A stretch of DNA of 64,000 nucleotides from Periweissella cryptocerci (GTDB lineage: Bacteria > Bacillota > Bacilli > Lactobacillales > Lactobacillaceae), in NCBI RefSeq assembly GCF_004358325.1, contig NZ_CP037940.1, positions 2,728,001-2,792,000 of the forward strand, in the 5' to 3' direction. Shown piece by piece: positions 1 through 7,325 of this stretch. The notes under the pieces are model-generated. The model did not search any database, was not told the origin of the DNA, and worked only from the letters and a program-made list of their open reading frames with translations. The position numbers were made by a program, and so were the translations under genes. Positions within the stretch are counted from its first letter, which is position 1. Each line of letters opens with the position of its first letter.

Positions 1-1
1 T

Positions 2-328
2 GAATTTGACCACATTATTGGTTTAGATAAGTTAGGTGTTATGCACGTTAATGATTCTAAGAACCCGCAAGGAGCACACAAAGACCGGCATGAAAATATT
101 GGCTTTGGCTACCTCGGCTTTGACGCGTTACACCAAGTTGTCATGCATCCCCAATTAGCTGGTATTTCAAAGATTTTGGAAACCCCATATGTTGGTGCGG
201 ACAAAAAAACGGCGGTCGCACCATACGGGGCAGAAATTGCGATGCTACGGGCCGGTGAATTTGACTATCATTTACGCGAAAAATTAGTCGCTGATTGGGA
301 AGAATTACCATTGCCAATTGAAAATTAA
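2..328 (+). CDS. nfo: Endonuclease IV, C-terminal part
   Basis: AP endonuclease of the TIM-barrel endonuclease IV family, which cuts 5' of abasic sites in base-excision repair. The reading frame enters from the left edge, so only the last 108 residues are present. The visible part has the family signature [20 protein letters not shown], in which His, Asp and Glu are zinc ligands, followed by ILETPY. The frame is open from base 2 to the TAA at 326. The gene lies directly upstream of rpsU with its own promoter between. Recognition is firm; the N-terminus lies outside the window. Confidence 0.93.
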   Translation, partial: EFDHIIGLDKLGVMHVNDSKNPQGAHKDRHENIGFGYLGFDALHQVVMHPQLAGISKILETPYVGADKKTAVAPYGAEIAMLRAGEFDYHLREKLVADWEELPLPIEN

Positions 329-353
329 ATTTAACTAACTAAATAATTAGCAT

Positions 354-382
354 TGACTTGAGCGACTATTTTTGCAATAATA
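354..382 (+). promoter_or_regulatory. Probable rpsU promoter
   Basis: A TTGACT -35 box at 354-359 is followed after 16-17 bases by AATAAT at about 376-382. It lies about 65 bases upstream of the rpsU start. Inferred from consensus only. Confidence 0.5.
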
Positions 383-447
383 GTTTTTGAGCATTCGTAC
401 AATTTATTTGTGATGATGTTACATGTAACCGAGAGGAGGTGTATTTC

Positions 448-636
448 ATGGCAAAGACAGTCGTTCGTAAAAACGAATCTCTTGATGATGCACTTCGTCG
501 TTTCAAACGTGGCGTTTCTAAGGATGGTACACTCCAAGAATTCCGCAAGCGCGAATTCTACGAAAAGCCTTCCGTAAAAAAGAAGCTTAAATCAGAAGCA
601 GCTCGCAAACGTAAGAACAAGAAGTCTCGTTTCTAA
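448..636 (+). CDS. rpsU: 30S ribosomal protein bS21
   Basis: Small basic protein of the 30S subunit that helps base pairing of mRNA with the 16S 3' end. The product is 62 aa, starting [20 protein letters not shown] and ending in a Lys/Arg-rich tail, the normal bS21 layout and length. The ATG at 448 is chosen over an in-frame GTG at 439 because that GTG lies inside the strong Shine-Dalgarno GAGAGGAGGTG at 431-441. Codon use is that of a highly expressed gene. A rho-independent terminator follows directly, so it is probably monocistronic. Confidence 0.97.
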   Translation: MAKTVVRKNESLDDALRRFKRGVSKDGTLQEFRKREFYEKPSVKKKLKSEAARKRKNKKSRF

Positions 637-649
637 TAGAGAGAGTCTT

Positions 650-685
650 AAACCCTTGATACCATTGGTATTGAGGGTTTTTCTT
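650..685 (+). terminator. rpsU terminator
   Basis: A 14-bp stem (650-663 with 667-680, two G-T pairs) with a 3-base loop and a T-rich tail. Mobile element copy A begins at the tail. Confidence 0.9.
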
Positions 686-686
686 T

Positions 687-1089
687 GGCACTTTTTTCGT
701 CTAACGTGGAATTTATAAAATGTGGTGAGATGTATGATGCCACTGCGTGCCTGAAAATCACATTGTGCACCGAGATGGAAGCACATGCCCAAGCCAAAGG
801 ACGGTCTTGGGCAATTCGGGATAGCTGGCAGTCTAATGGCTAAAGCCAAAAGACTGCTCATCTACCCTCAGCGACAAACTCGACACGTGGTGTCAAGTTC
901 GTCCCATTTCGGTGTAAAGCCTACCGGCCACAAAGTGATTTTCAGTCACTCCGCTAGATAATTGTGGAATTATTGATTACCGCTAAACTTGCAGCGACAA
1001 GGATTACGGCATATTACTAGTCAGACTGCCTCGTAGTGGGAATCAATCTGAGACACACATCCAAATTCCACGCCAGAAAAATTTTAGCC
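687..1089 (+). mobile_element. Non-autonomous ISL3-type element, copy A (type 2, full length)
   Basis: Begins GGCACTTTTTTCGTCTAACG and ends in the matching inverted repeat closing with TTTTAGCC, both related to the ends of the two ISL3 elements at 13677 and 38797. Its flanks (atttataaaatg... and ...gggaatcaatctgagac) match copies F and G, but its core has the multi-branched layout of copies C, D, E, H and I with a largely different sequence: an outer stem near 763-783 pairs with about 929-950, then a CACCGAGATGG / CCATTTCGGTG helix and three inner hairpins. No coding capacity. It abuts the poly-T of the rpsU terminator; no target duplication is visible. Confidence 0.75.
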
Positions 1090-1090
1090 A

Positions 1091-1145
1091 CAAAATTGGC
1101 CACTCCGTTAGTTAGAAATAATGGTCAAACTAGCGAAAAGCAGTA
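1091..1145 (+). repeat. Remnant of a type 1 element with its core deleted
   Basis: The segment aaaattggccactccgttag and what follows matches the outer flanks of type 1 elements joined directly, without the structured core. It lies against the right end of copy A. Confidence 0.55.
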
Positions 1146-1191
1146 CAAATTTATCGTTTTATACACTGTTTTACCGTATTAAGATGCGACA

Positions 1192-1242
1192 AAAGTGTGA
1201 CTTTTTGAAATGTTTAGAATTTCGCTTAAAAAGTCACACTTT
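1192..1242. repeat. 15-bp perfect inverted repeat upstream of the GNAT gene
   Basis: AAAGTGTGACTTTTT at 1192-1206 pairs perfectly with AAAAAGTCACACTTT at 1228-1242 across a 21-base loop containing a smaller AAAT/ATTT pairing. It lies 39 bases upstream of the acetyltransferase start. It may be an operator, a leader hairpin or a terminator; the downstream T-run is poor. Confidence 0.6.
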
Positions 1243-1280
1243 ATAAAAGTAAGTTATTTTGAGTGAGAGAGGTATTTTCG

Positions 1281-1760
1281 ATGCAAATTCGGGCAATTGA
1301 ACCTAAAGATGACGCAGCGTTACAAGCAATCATTAAAGTTAATTTAAAAAATAATAATTTGGTGTTACCGGGGACTGCGTATTATGATCCTGAATTGGCT
1401 CATTTGAGTGCCTATTATGCCACACACGCGCCAAGTCGTTATTTTGTGTTGGTGGATGACATGGGTGCGGTACTTGGTGGCGTTGGTGTGGCACCGTTTG
1501 ATTTGGAACGGGGGATTGCGGAATTACAAAAGTTATATATTGCGCCAAATGAACAAGGCAAGGGCTACAGTAAAATGTTAATGGATGCTGCTCTTGCCTT
1601 TGCGCAAACTGAGTTTAAGGCATTGTATTTGGAGACGCATACTAACTTGGTGGCAGCGTTGGGTTTATATGACCGCTATGGTTTTGAACGCTTGAGTGCG
1701 CCGATTGCCGGATCAGAACACTCGACGATGAATGTGTGGATGCTAAAAAAATTCAGTTAA
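1281..1760 (+). CDS. GNAT family N-acetyltransferase
   Basis: Predicted acetyl-CoA dependent N-acetyltransferase of 159 aa; the substrate cannot be told. The N-terminus MQIRAIEPKDDAAL is the usual beta1-alpha1 of the GNAT fold. The acetyl-CoA loop is ELQKLYIAPNEQGKGYSKML, a good match to the Q/RxxGxG/A motif A, followed by a LYLETHTNLVAALGLYDRYG motif B. The ATG at 1281 is chosen over a GTG at 1263 because GAGAGG lies about 9 bases upstream. It stands alone between element copy A and a convergent small gene. Its stop codon lies inside a hairpin that acts as terminator for the opposite strand. Confidence 0.88.
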   Translation: MQIRAIEPKDDAALQAIIKVNLKNNNLVLPGTAYYDPELAHLSAYYATHAPSRYFVLVDDMGAVLGGVGVAPFDLERGIAELQKLYIAPNEQGKGYSKMLMDAALAFAQTEFKALYLETHTNLVAALGLYDRYGFERLSAPIAGSEHSTMNVWMLKKFS

Positions 1761-1784
1761 CGACGTGAAAGTCATTAACTGAAT
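1744..1784 (-). terminator. Terminator of the leftward small gene, overlapping the GNAT stop
   Basis: ATTCAGTTAA (1751-1760) pairs with TTAACTGAAT (1775-1784); reading leftward it is followed by a run of seven T. The hairpin shares bases with the last codons of the GNAT gene. Confidence 0.75.
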
Positions 1785-1795
1785 CTAATTTGGGG

Positions 1796-2050
1796 TTATA
1801 CCATTGGCTCAAGGTCATTATCAGATAGTTCTTTGAATTCGGTTGCTTCGAGCTGTTCGGCTTTAGCTTTTAAGCACATATCACTAAAACTGGTGAAATT
1901 AGTATGTAAGCTGATAAAACGGTTAAAAGCTTGGGTTTGAAAAATTCCGGGATCATTAGGCATACCAGCGGCCGTTAGTAAATCCTTGAAAGAATCGAAT
2001 TCGGTGAAACTTTGCATGAAATTATTTGTGAAAAAAGAACTGGTGATCAT
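1796..2050 (-). CDS. Small hypothetical protein
   Basis: Not recognised. The product of 84 aa starts MITSSFFTNNFMQSFTEFDS and has no transmembrane segment, signal peptide or cysteine pair; the C-terminus is acidic (ELSDNDLEPMV). The ATG at 2050 is preferred to an upstream one at 2092 because AGGGAG lies about 7 bases before it. It is convergent with the GNAT gene and has its own terminator, which supports it being real. Function unknown. Confidence 0.6.
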   Translation of the reverse strand: MITSSFFTNNFMQSFTEFDSFKDLLTAAGMPNDPGIFQTQAFNRFISLHTNFTSFSDMCLKAKAEQLEATEFKELSDNDLEPMV

Positions 2051-2231
2051 TATTGTGCTCCCTGATAGTTGAAATTTTAGCGCAGTTTTCATTATAGCGG
2101 AGCATTATGAAGATACGTTAACGAAAGCTAGAGTATAATAAGAACTAAGCGGAAGCAAACGATGCTTAAAGTTAATAACTGCGGAATGCCAAGCGGGCAA
2201 CGGAGTTTAATGAAATTACGAGGTGAAAACA

Positions 2232-2651
2232 ATGCCAATGACAGCAGTTCAACAAAAACAAGTCGGAAAAATTATTCACGGTTCATCAATTGCCGCTGCC
2301 GGCGTGGGGGCAGCGCCAATTCCATTTGTCGACGCGCTCCCAATTACGGCCCTACAAATAAATATGATTATTCAAATTGGTAAAGTTTTCGATCAATATA
2401 TTGCCAAGAGTGCCCTGATGGGAATTACCCAAGCGTTGGCAGTTACTGCTGCTGGGCGTGGTGTCGTAGCGTTGGTTCCAGTTGTTGGCTGGGGGGTTAA
2501 TGCTACTGTGGCGGGGGCTTTAACCGAAGCGCTTGGCTGGTCAGTTGCGAACTCATTAGCTGATGGCGTGAAGCCAGAGACGATTTTCAATCCGCAAAAT
2601 GTCCCAGCTTTAATGCGTCAAGTTGTGCAAATGGCGAAACATAAACGGTAG
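2232..2651 (+). CDS. DUF697-type membrane-associated protein
   Basis: Product of 139 aa. Residues about 20-110 match the pattern of the DUF697 family (a hydrophobic domain often fused to GTPases): AAAGVGAAPIPFVDALPITA, then LQINMIIQIGKVFD, then glycine-rich hydrophobic stretches that could be two membrane hairpins. The start at 2232 (MPMTAVQQ) follows GAGGTG by a normal gap. There is no GTPase domain here or next door, so it is a stand-alone copy. The gene is followed within 100 bases by a same-strand hypothetical gene. Family assignment comes from the sequence pattern only. Confidence 0.72.
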   Translation: MPMTAVQQKQVGKIIHGSSIAAAGVGAAPIPFVDALPITALQINMIIQIGKVFDQYIAKSALMGITQALAVTAAGRGVVALVPVVGWGVNATVAGALTEALGWSVANSLADGVKPETIFNPQNVPALMRQVVQMAKHKR

Positions 2652-2748
2652 CGGTTACAAAATCTTTGATAATTTTGAGAAGGTGGCTTGTGTAATTCAT
2701 AATTTAATAGTAATATGAATGAATAGAATTTTTGAAGAAAGTGAGCTG

Positions 2749-3084
2749 ATGCCAGTGTTAAACCGTACAAAACAATGGTTGCGTAAGAACGACTTTGAAT
2801 ATAAAAAAGCATACATCCGTCCAATGATGGTGCCTGAGCACGTTTACGTGTTGAAGTTCGGTCGTGCAGATCACATCAACTCGCGTGTTATTGTAAAATA
2901 TAAGCATTCATTTATCGGTCGCTTGACTGTCAAGGAATTGGATTTGCGCCTGCATGGGCAACATAATCCACGAATTTTCGCAAGTGAAGATGACTTATTG
3001 GATTATCTTGAAAATCACCTTGAAAAGATTAATCTTGATGCTTACAAACACCCAGAACGTATGAGTGAAGCGCAACCAAAATAA
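2749..3084 (+). CDS. Hypothetical cytoplasmic protein
   Basis: Not recognised. The product is 111 aa, basic, with a mixed alpha/beta pattern; it contains VYVLKFGRADHINSRVIVKY and ends in a helical DDLLDYLENHLEKINL stretch. There is no signal peptide or membrane segment. The ATG at 2749 is preferred to one at 2719 because GAAAGTGAG precedes it. Codon use in the middle resembles that of highly expressed genes. Its same-strand neighbours are the DUF697 gene and an asparaginase; no operon link is evident. Confidence 0.65.
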   Translation: MPVLNRTKQWLRKNDFEYKKAYIRPMMVPEHVYVLKFGRADHINSRVIVKYKHSFIGRLTVKELDLRLHGQHNPRIFASEDDLLDYLENHLEKINLDAYKHPERMSEAQPK

Positions 3085-3222
3085 TCGTTATATTAATGAT
3101 CTAAGGCACGTGTTTCGATTATTCGGAATGCGTGTTTTTTAGTACTTGCAAACTGATTGATTGTCGATAGGCCAAATGGTGAGTATACTGAAACAATGAA
3201 AACAAACGGAGATGAAAAGCGC

Positions 3223-4194
3223 ATGAAGAAAATTTTAGTTCTGCATACCGGTGGCACAATTGCCATGCACGAAGAAGCCAACGGCGATGTTGCCCAAGGT
3301 GCCGAAAATCCGCTAATGAGCGCGGCATTGAGTACGGCTGAAGATGTTGAATTAATCGTTGAGGACATTTTTAATTTGCCCAGCCCCCATGTTACACCTG
3401 AACACATGTTGCAATTGAAGGATCGGATTCAAATGGCAATTCGCAATGAAGGCATTTTTGGGGTTGTGATTACTCATGGTACGGACACGTTAGAAGAAAC
3501 TGCCTATTTCTTGGACTCAACGATTGCCAGTGCGACACCGATTGTGGTGACTGGTGCCATGCGTTCATCGAATGAATTGGGTAGCGATGGTTTATACAAT
3601 TACTTGAGCGCAATTCGTGTCGCCGGTGATGAACAATCCCGTGGCAAGGGCGTTTTGGTGGTGATGAACGACGAAATTCATCCCGCCCGCTACGTCACCA
3701 AGACGCACACCACTAATGTGGCGACTTTTCAATCACCCTCAAATGGGCCAATTGGCTTAATCACGAAGAAACAAATTGTGTTTTATCACCAATTAACACC
3801 ATACGCGATTTATGATATTGATAGTGTGCAAGGAAGTGTGCCGATTGTGAAGGCATATGCAGGGATGAGTGGCGACATTTTTGGTTTGTTGTTTGGCCAT
3901 GGTATTGATGGCTTAATCATCGAGGCATTAGGGGCGGGTAATTTGCCACCTAAAGCTGCTGCGGGCATTCAAACGTTGTTAGATGCAAAAATTCCAGTTG
4001 TGTTAGTTTCACGGAGTTTCAATGGGGTCGCCGAACCAGTATATAGTTACGAAGGTGGGGGCGCTCAACTTGAAGAAAAGGGTGTCATGTTTGGCAATAG
4101 TATGAATTCTCAAAAGGCGCGCTTGAAATTGTTGATTGGGTTAAATGCTCATTTGGATGCGCAACAATTACGCAGCTATATGCATGATAATTAA
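3223..4194 (+). CDS. ansA: L-asparaginase, type I
   Basis: Hydrolyses L-asparagine to aspartate and ammonia in the cytoplasm. The product is 323 aa, the usual size for the type I family. Both catalytic threonine motifs are present: LHTGGTIAM near residue 10 and VVITHGTDTLEETAYFLD near residue 80; MRSSNELGSDG carries the conserved Ser and Asp before the catalytic Lys region. No signal peptide is present, in keeping with the cytoplasmic type. Start chosen at 3223 (MKKILVLHTGG), preceded by GGAG at about 11 bases; upstream in-frame ATGs lack family similarity. It is followed by a terminator, so it is probably transcribed alone. Confidence 0.93.
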   Translation: MKKILVLHTGGTIAMHEEANGDVAQGAENPLMSAALSTAEDVELIVEDIFNLPSPHVTPEHMLQLKDRIQMAIRNEGIFGVVITHGTDTLEETAYFLDSTIASATPIVVTGAMRSSNELGSDGLYNYLSAIRVAGDEQSRGKGVLVVMNDEIHPARYVTKTHTTNVATFQSPSNGPIGLITKKQIVFYHQLTPYAIYDIDSVQGSVPIVKAYAGMSGDIFGLLFGHGIDGLIIEALGAGNLPPKAAAGIQTLLDAKIPVVLVSRSFNGVAEPVYSYEGGGAQLEEKGVMFGNSMNSQKARLKLLIGLNAHLDAQQLRSYMHDN

Positions 4195-4215
4195 TTTATG
4201 ATTTTGTATTATTTG

Positions 4216-4249
4216 CGTTAGTCATCACGTTATGACTGACGTATTTTCT
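4216..4249 (+). terminator. Terminator after asparaginase gene
   Basis: CGTTAGTCAT pairs with ATGACTGACG (one G-T pair), followed by a T-rich tail. Confidence 0.7.
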
Positions 4250-4427
4250 TTGCAGGTATTTAGTTGTCGTATTATATTTATAAAAGTGGTAGTATGGACT
4301 TCGTTACAAAAAGTAAGTGAAAATATTGTTTTTGGTGATGTGAGTCACATAGATTGATTGGCTGCTTTTACACAGCTGATTTTAGTTCAACGTTCAATGA
4401 AATTATAATTATTAAGGAGATTCAATC

Positions 4428-5384
4428 ATGGTATTAGCATTAATGTTAGTGGGCTTGATTGCTGGGGTGATTCTTGCCAATCAAAACCCAGTCAATGCGT
4501 TGTTGCGGACATTTGTTGGTTCGCCATATCGCGCGTCGTTCATTTCGTTTTCTGTGGGGGTAGTCTTTATTGGGATTATCACATTGATTAGTGGAGCGAC
4601 ACTATTTCCAACGGGTGCTGAAATTTCTGGTAATCCAGCTTGGTTATGGCTTGGTGGGGCAATTGCTGCCATCTATTTAACATCAAATATTTTGTTGTTT
4701 CCAAAGTTGGGGGCAATTCAAACGGTTATTTTACCAATTTTAGGTCAAGTTTTGATGGGGACGGTGATTGATACATTCGGTTTGTTCGGTGATCACCAGA
4801 TTCCATTAACGGCATCGCGCGTAATCGGTGTGGTGATTCTCTTGCTTGGAATGGTAATTGCCGTGGTATTGGCTAATCGTACCAAAGCTGAAGCTGGTTT
4901 TGCCAAAGTTTTGGAAGGCACTGAAACAGCTTCGAGCTTAACTGCTTGGCGTGTCTGGGGTGTGATTGCCGGAATGTTATCAGCGACCCAACAAGCAATT
5001 AATGGGCAACTCGGTGTGGTTGTTGGCAGTCCTTTGAAAGCGACCTTTATTTCATTTTTGATTTCATGGTTTGTCGTCTTGTTGATGGTCTTGGTTATTG
5101 ATCATCGCCCAATCCCAACGAAAGCTGAAATTAAGGGCTTACCTTGGTGGGCATGGATTGGTGGTGTCTTAGGTTCACTGTTTGTCTTGTTAACAGTTAT
5201 CTTAGTACCACGGATTGGCGCTGGCTTAACGGTGACAACTGCTTTAATCGGTCAAATTGGTGGTTCTGTCATTGTCGCCCTCTGGGGTATGTGGCGTTCA
5301 CCAAAAGCACCGGTTAAACGATTGCAAGTTATTGGAATTGTGGTAATGATTATCGGTGTGTTGGTTATTAAAGGTTTAATTTAA
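4428..5384 (+). CDS. YdcZ/DUF606 family DMT-type transporter, duplicated
   Basis: Integral membrane protein of 318 aa with about ten hydrophobic segments. It consists of two tandem DUF606 units: residues 1-150 (GVILANQNPVNALLRTFVGS) and 170-318 (MLSATQQAINGQLGVVVGSP), each with the family pattern Q-x-x-x-N-x-x-L followed by GSP and a phenylalanine-rich helix. Such fused-repeat proteins belong to the drug/metabolite transporter superfamily; the substrate is unknown. The start follows AAGGAG at a normal distance. It has its own terminator and is preceded by about 230 non-coding bases with no recognisable riboswitch. Confidence 0.88.
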   Translation: MVLALMLVGLIAGVILANQNPVNALLRTFVGSPYRASFISFSVGVVFIGIITLISGATLFPTGAEISGNPAWLWLGGAIAAIYLTSNILLFPKLGAIQTVILPILGQVLMGTVIDTFGLFGDHQIPLTASRVIGVVILLLGMVIAVVLANRTKAEAGFAKVLEGTETASSLTAWRVWGVIAGMLSATQQAINGQLGVVVGSPLKATFISFLISWFVVLLMVLVIDHRPIPTKAEIKGLPWWAWIGGVLGSLFVLLTVILVPRIGAGLTVTTALIGQIGGSVIVALWGMWRSPKAPVKRLQVIGIVVMIIGVLVIKGLI

Positions 5385-5400
5385 TTTTTATCATAGATGA

Positions 5401-5430
5401 AAGGCGTTCGCATGGTGCGAGCGCTTTTTT
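5401..5430 (+). terminator. Terminator after the DUF606 gene
   Basis: AAGGCGTTCGCA pairs with TGCGAGCGCTT (G-T pairs included), 3-base loop, T6 tail. Element copy B begins at the T-tract. Confidence 0.85.
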
Positions 5431-5718
5431 GTTTTGTTTGACGTGGGATTGAAGTTTGAATAAAATTGGCCACTACGTTAGTTAGGAATAATGTAGCTAG
5501 CGGAAAACAGGTACCAACCACAGACTGCAGGAGCATGGGAAAAACAACTGGAGTGAAGTGGGGCACAAGGTTGCAGCCTTTTGTTCGTTAACAAGCCTGA
5601 TTTCTACCTTACTACGATAAGGAGAAATCAGGCTTGTATTGCAGGCTGGATAAGTTATGTCCGGCCCTAATTCGATGATTGAAAAGTACAGAAACGATAA
5701 TCCAACGCTAGAATAAAT
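5431..5718 (+). mobile_element. Non-autonomous ISL3-type element, copy B (type 1, core deleted)
   Basis: The left end TTTGACGTGGGATT and right end ending CGCTAGAATAAAT match the other type 1 copies. The branched core is missing exactly between ggccactacg and ttagttagg, the place where it begins and ends in full copies. It also contains a long hairpin (about 5590-5638, ACAAGCCTGATTTC paired with GAAATCAGGCTTGT) related to terminators at 27499 and 29057. Confidence 0.7.
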
Positions 5719-5737
5719 GGCTCGTTTATTTTCCAAA

Positions 5738-5777
5738 CAAAAAGCTCGTTTCCGACTTAAAGTGGAAGCGAGCTTTT
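5738..5777 (-). terminator. Terminator of the leftward yitT operon
   Basis: AAAGCTCG(C/T)TTCC arms at 5741-5753 and 5763-5776 form a stem; reading leftward a T-rich stretch follows. Confidence 0.75.
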
Positions 5778-5780
5778 AGC

Positions 5781-6038
5781 TTAGCGATATGGTTGTAAAG
5801 CTTTTAATAATTCAGGTGCTGTTACGTTATTAAATGGTGCGGCCGATTGATACTTTTTAAAGGCTTTGATGAATGGTTTTTCAAATGGAACCCACGGTAA
5901 GCTCGGAATTTCGGTTAGTGTTGCCAAATCGTCTAGCTGCATACCGTGATTTAAGAGCACTAGTGCTAATCGCAGTTCAAATGATAAATCGCCATCTTGG
6001 ATTAGGTGCGATAATGCTTCAAGATCAACTTTTGTCAT
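5781..6038 (-). CDS. Small hypothetical protein, coupled to yitT
   Basis: Not recognised. The product of 85 aa (MTKVDLEALSHLIQDG...) is predicted helical and soluble, with a proline/aromatic stretch IPSLPWVPFEKPF in the middle. Its ATG at 6038 lies inside the last codons of the upstream YitT gene (14-base overlap), so translation is probably coupled and the two form an operon that ends at the hairpin at 5738. No function can be given from the sequence. Confidence 0.65.
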   Translation of the reverse strand: MTKVDLEALSHLIQDGDLSFELRLALVLLNHGMQLDDLATLTEIPSLPWVPFEKPFIKAFKKYQSAAPFNNVTAPELLKALQPYR

Positions 6039-6963
6039 CTGCTGGTTTGATTGTTACTGGTGTGTGTTTCACCGTAGCACCTTTCTTTAGTAATAATGGT
6101 TTACGTGGCCGGTTGTAGGTGAAACCTTCGCCGAGGGTTTCCTGCACGTTCAAGATGGTTGTGAAAGCCCGTTGATCAATGCGTTCAATCAAACCGCGTA
6201 ATTGGTGCAGTTCATTGGGGGCGACCACGACGTAAACGGTCAAGCGGGGTTCGCGGGTGTACGAACCTTCTGTTTTAAAGTAACTGGCGCCACGATTCAT
6301 TTCGGTAAAGACGGCCGTGGCGATTTCTTCGGGTTTATTGGTCATAATCATGACACCACGGGCAGCATAGGCACCTTCTTGGGTAATTGTTACAACCCGT
6401 GAGAAGACGTATGACGCGACCACAGTATACATCATGTGCAATACGTCGACATAAACGAGTGAGAGCAATAGGACGACGACATCAGCTGCTAAGAGTGATT
6501 TCCCCATGGGGATACCGAAGTTTTTTTCTAAAACACGGGCGACGACATCAGAACCACCGGTCGTTCCACCAAAACGGTAAACAAGGCCTGAACCAGCACC
6601 GGCAATTAAACCAGCGAGAATACCGGCGATGAACATATCGTGATGGAGGTTGAGCGTAAGAGGAATCTTTTGCCAGAGCCAAATCCAAAATGAAAGAATT
6701 GCGATACCATATAATGTATAAATTAGTGAACGTTTACCGAGAATTCGCCAACCGATAATTACCAGTGGGATATTCAGGAGTAACGTTGAATAGGCCGGGT
6801 TAAAACCAGTTAAGGCCCGAATAATCAGTGTCAGACCAGCGACACCACCTTCAGCAAGTTTATTGGGGATATTAATATTAACCAATCCCCAACCATACAT
6901 ACCTGTCCCGATGGTAAACATTAAAAAATCGAGTACACGGATTTTTTCGTCCTGTTGTTTCAT
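6025..6963 (-). CDS. YitT family membrane protein (DUF161 + DUF2179)
   Basis: Membrane protein of 312 aa with five to six hydrophobic segments in the first 200 residues (MFTIGTGMYGWGLVNINIPN and GLIAGAGSGLVYRFGGTTGG, the DUF161 signature), followed by a soluble C-terminal DUF2179 domain of about 80 residues (TVYVVVAPNELHQLRGLIER). The role of the family is unknown. The ATG at 6963 is chosen because GGAGG lies 8 bases upstream; an ATG at 6969 is too close to it. It overlaps the next small gene by 14 bases and is divergent from cca. Confidence 0.9.
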   Translation of the reverse strand: MKQQDEKIRVLDFLMFTIGTGMYGWGLVNINIPNKLAEGGVAGLTLIIRALTGFNPAYSTLLLNIPLVIIGWRILGKRSLIYTLYGIAILSFWIWLWQKIPLTLNLHHDMFIAGILAGLIAGAGSGLVYRFGGTTGGSDVVARVLEKNFGIPMGKSLLAADVVVLLLSLVYVDVLHMMYTVVASYVFSRVVTITQEGAYAARGVMIMTNKPEEIATAVFTEMNRGASYFKTEGSYTREPRLTVYVVVAPNELHQLRGLIERIDQRAFTTILNVQETLGEGFTYNRPRKPLLLKKGATVKHTPVTIKPADDKS

Positions 6964-7325
6964 GCGCATAACCTCCGAGATTTATGTGAAATGCAATTAA
7001 AATTTATTCTATCAGTTTTTTTAGTTAATGTCCTACTATAAAACGAATTTATTCTGCGGTGAATGGACACTTGTGCGGTGCGGAAGTGGGGTAAAAGGTC
7101 GTTTGTTACACATTGATAACAATTAATGAAGAAATCAGACTTATTTTCTTTGGAAAAGGTACGTAGGGCTGACTGAGGTACTTCATTGAACACGGCAGTC
7201 GCTTTAGGATGTGTTTGATACTGAGCAAATAATCAGCGGTTAATCTTAAAGTCATGATTTGTTTTTGGCATTAGCAGCTAAATACAGTAGAATAGTAATC
7301 AGAATAGACAAGAATGGAGAATGCC
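6964..7325. other. Divergent intergenic region yitT / cca
   Basis: No gene seen. The only clear structure is a TTGTTA / TAACAA inverted repeat at 7103-7122, which could be an operator; the link to either gene is a guess. Confidence 0.4.

Noticed and set aside
4301..4427. Riboswitch before the DUF606 transporter
   Set aside because: A few short pairings can be drawn, but no known riboswitch core is recognisable.
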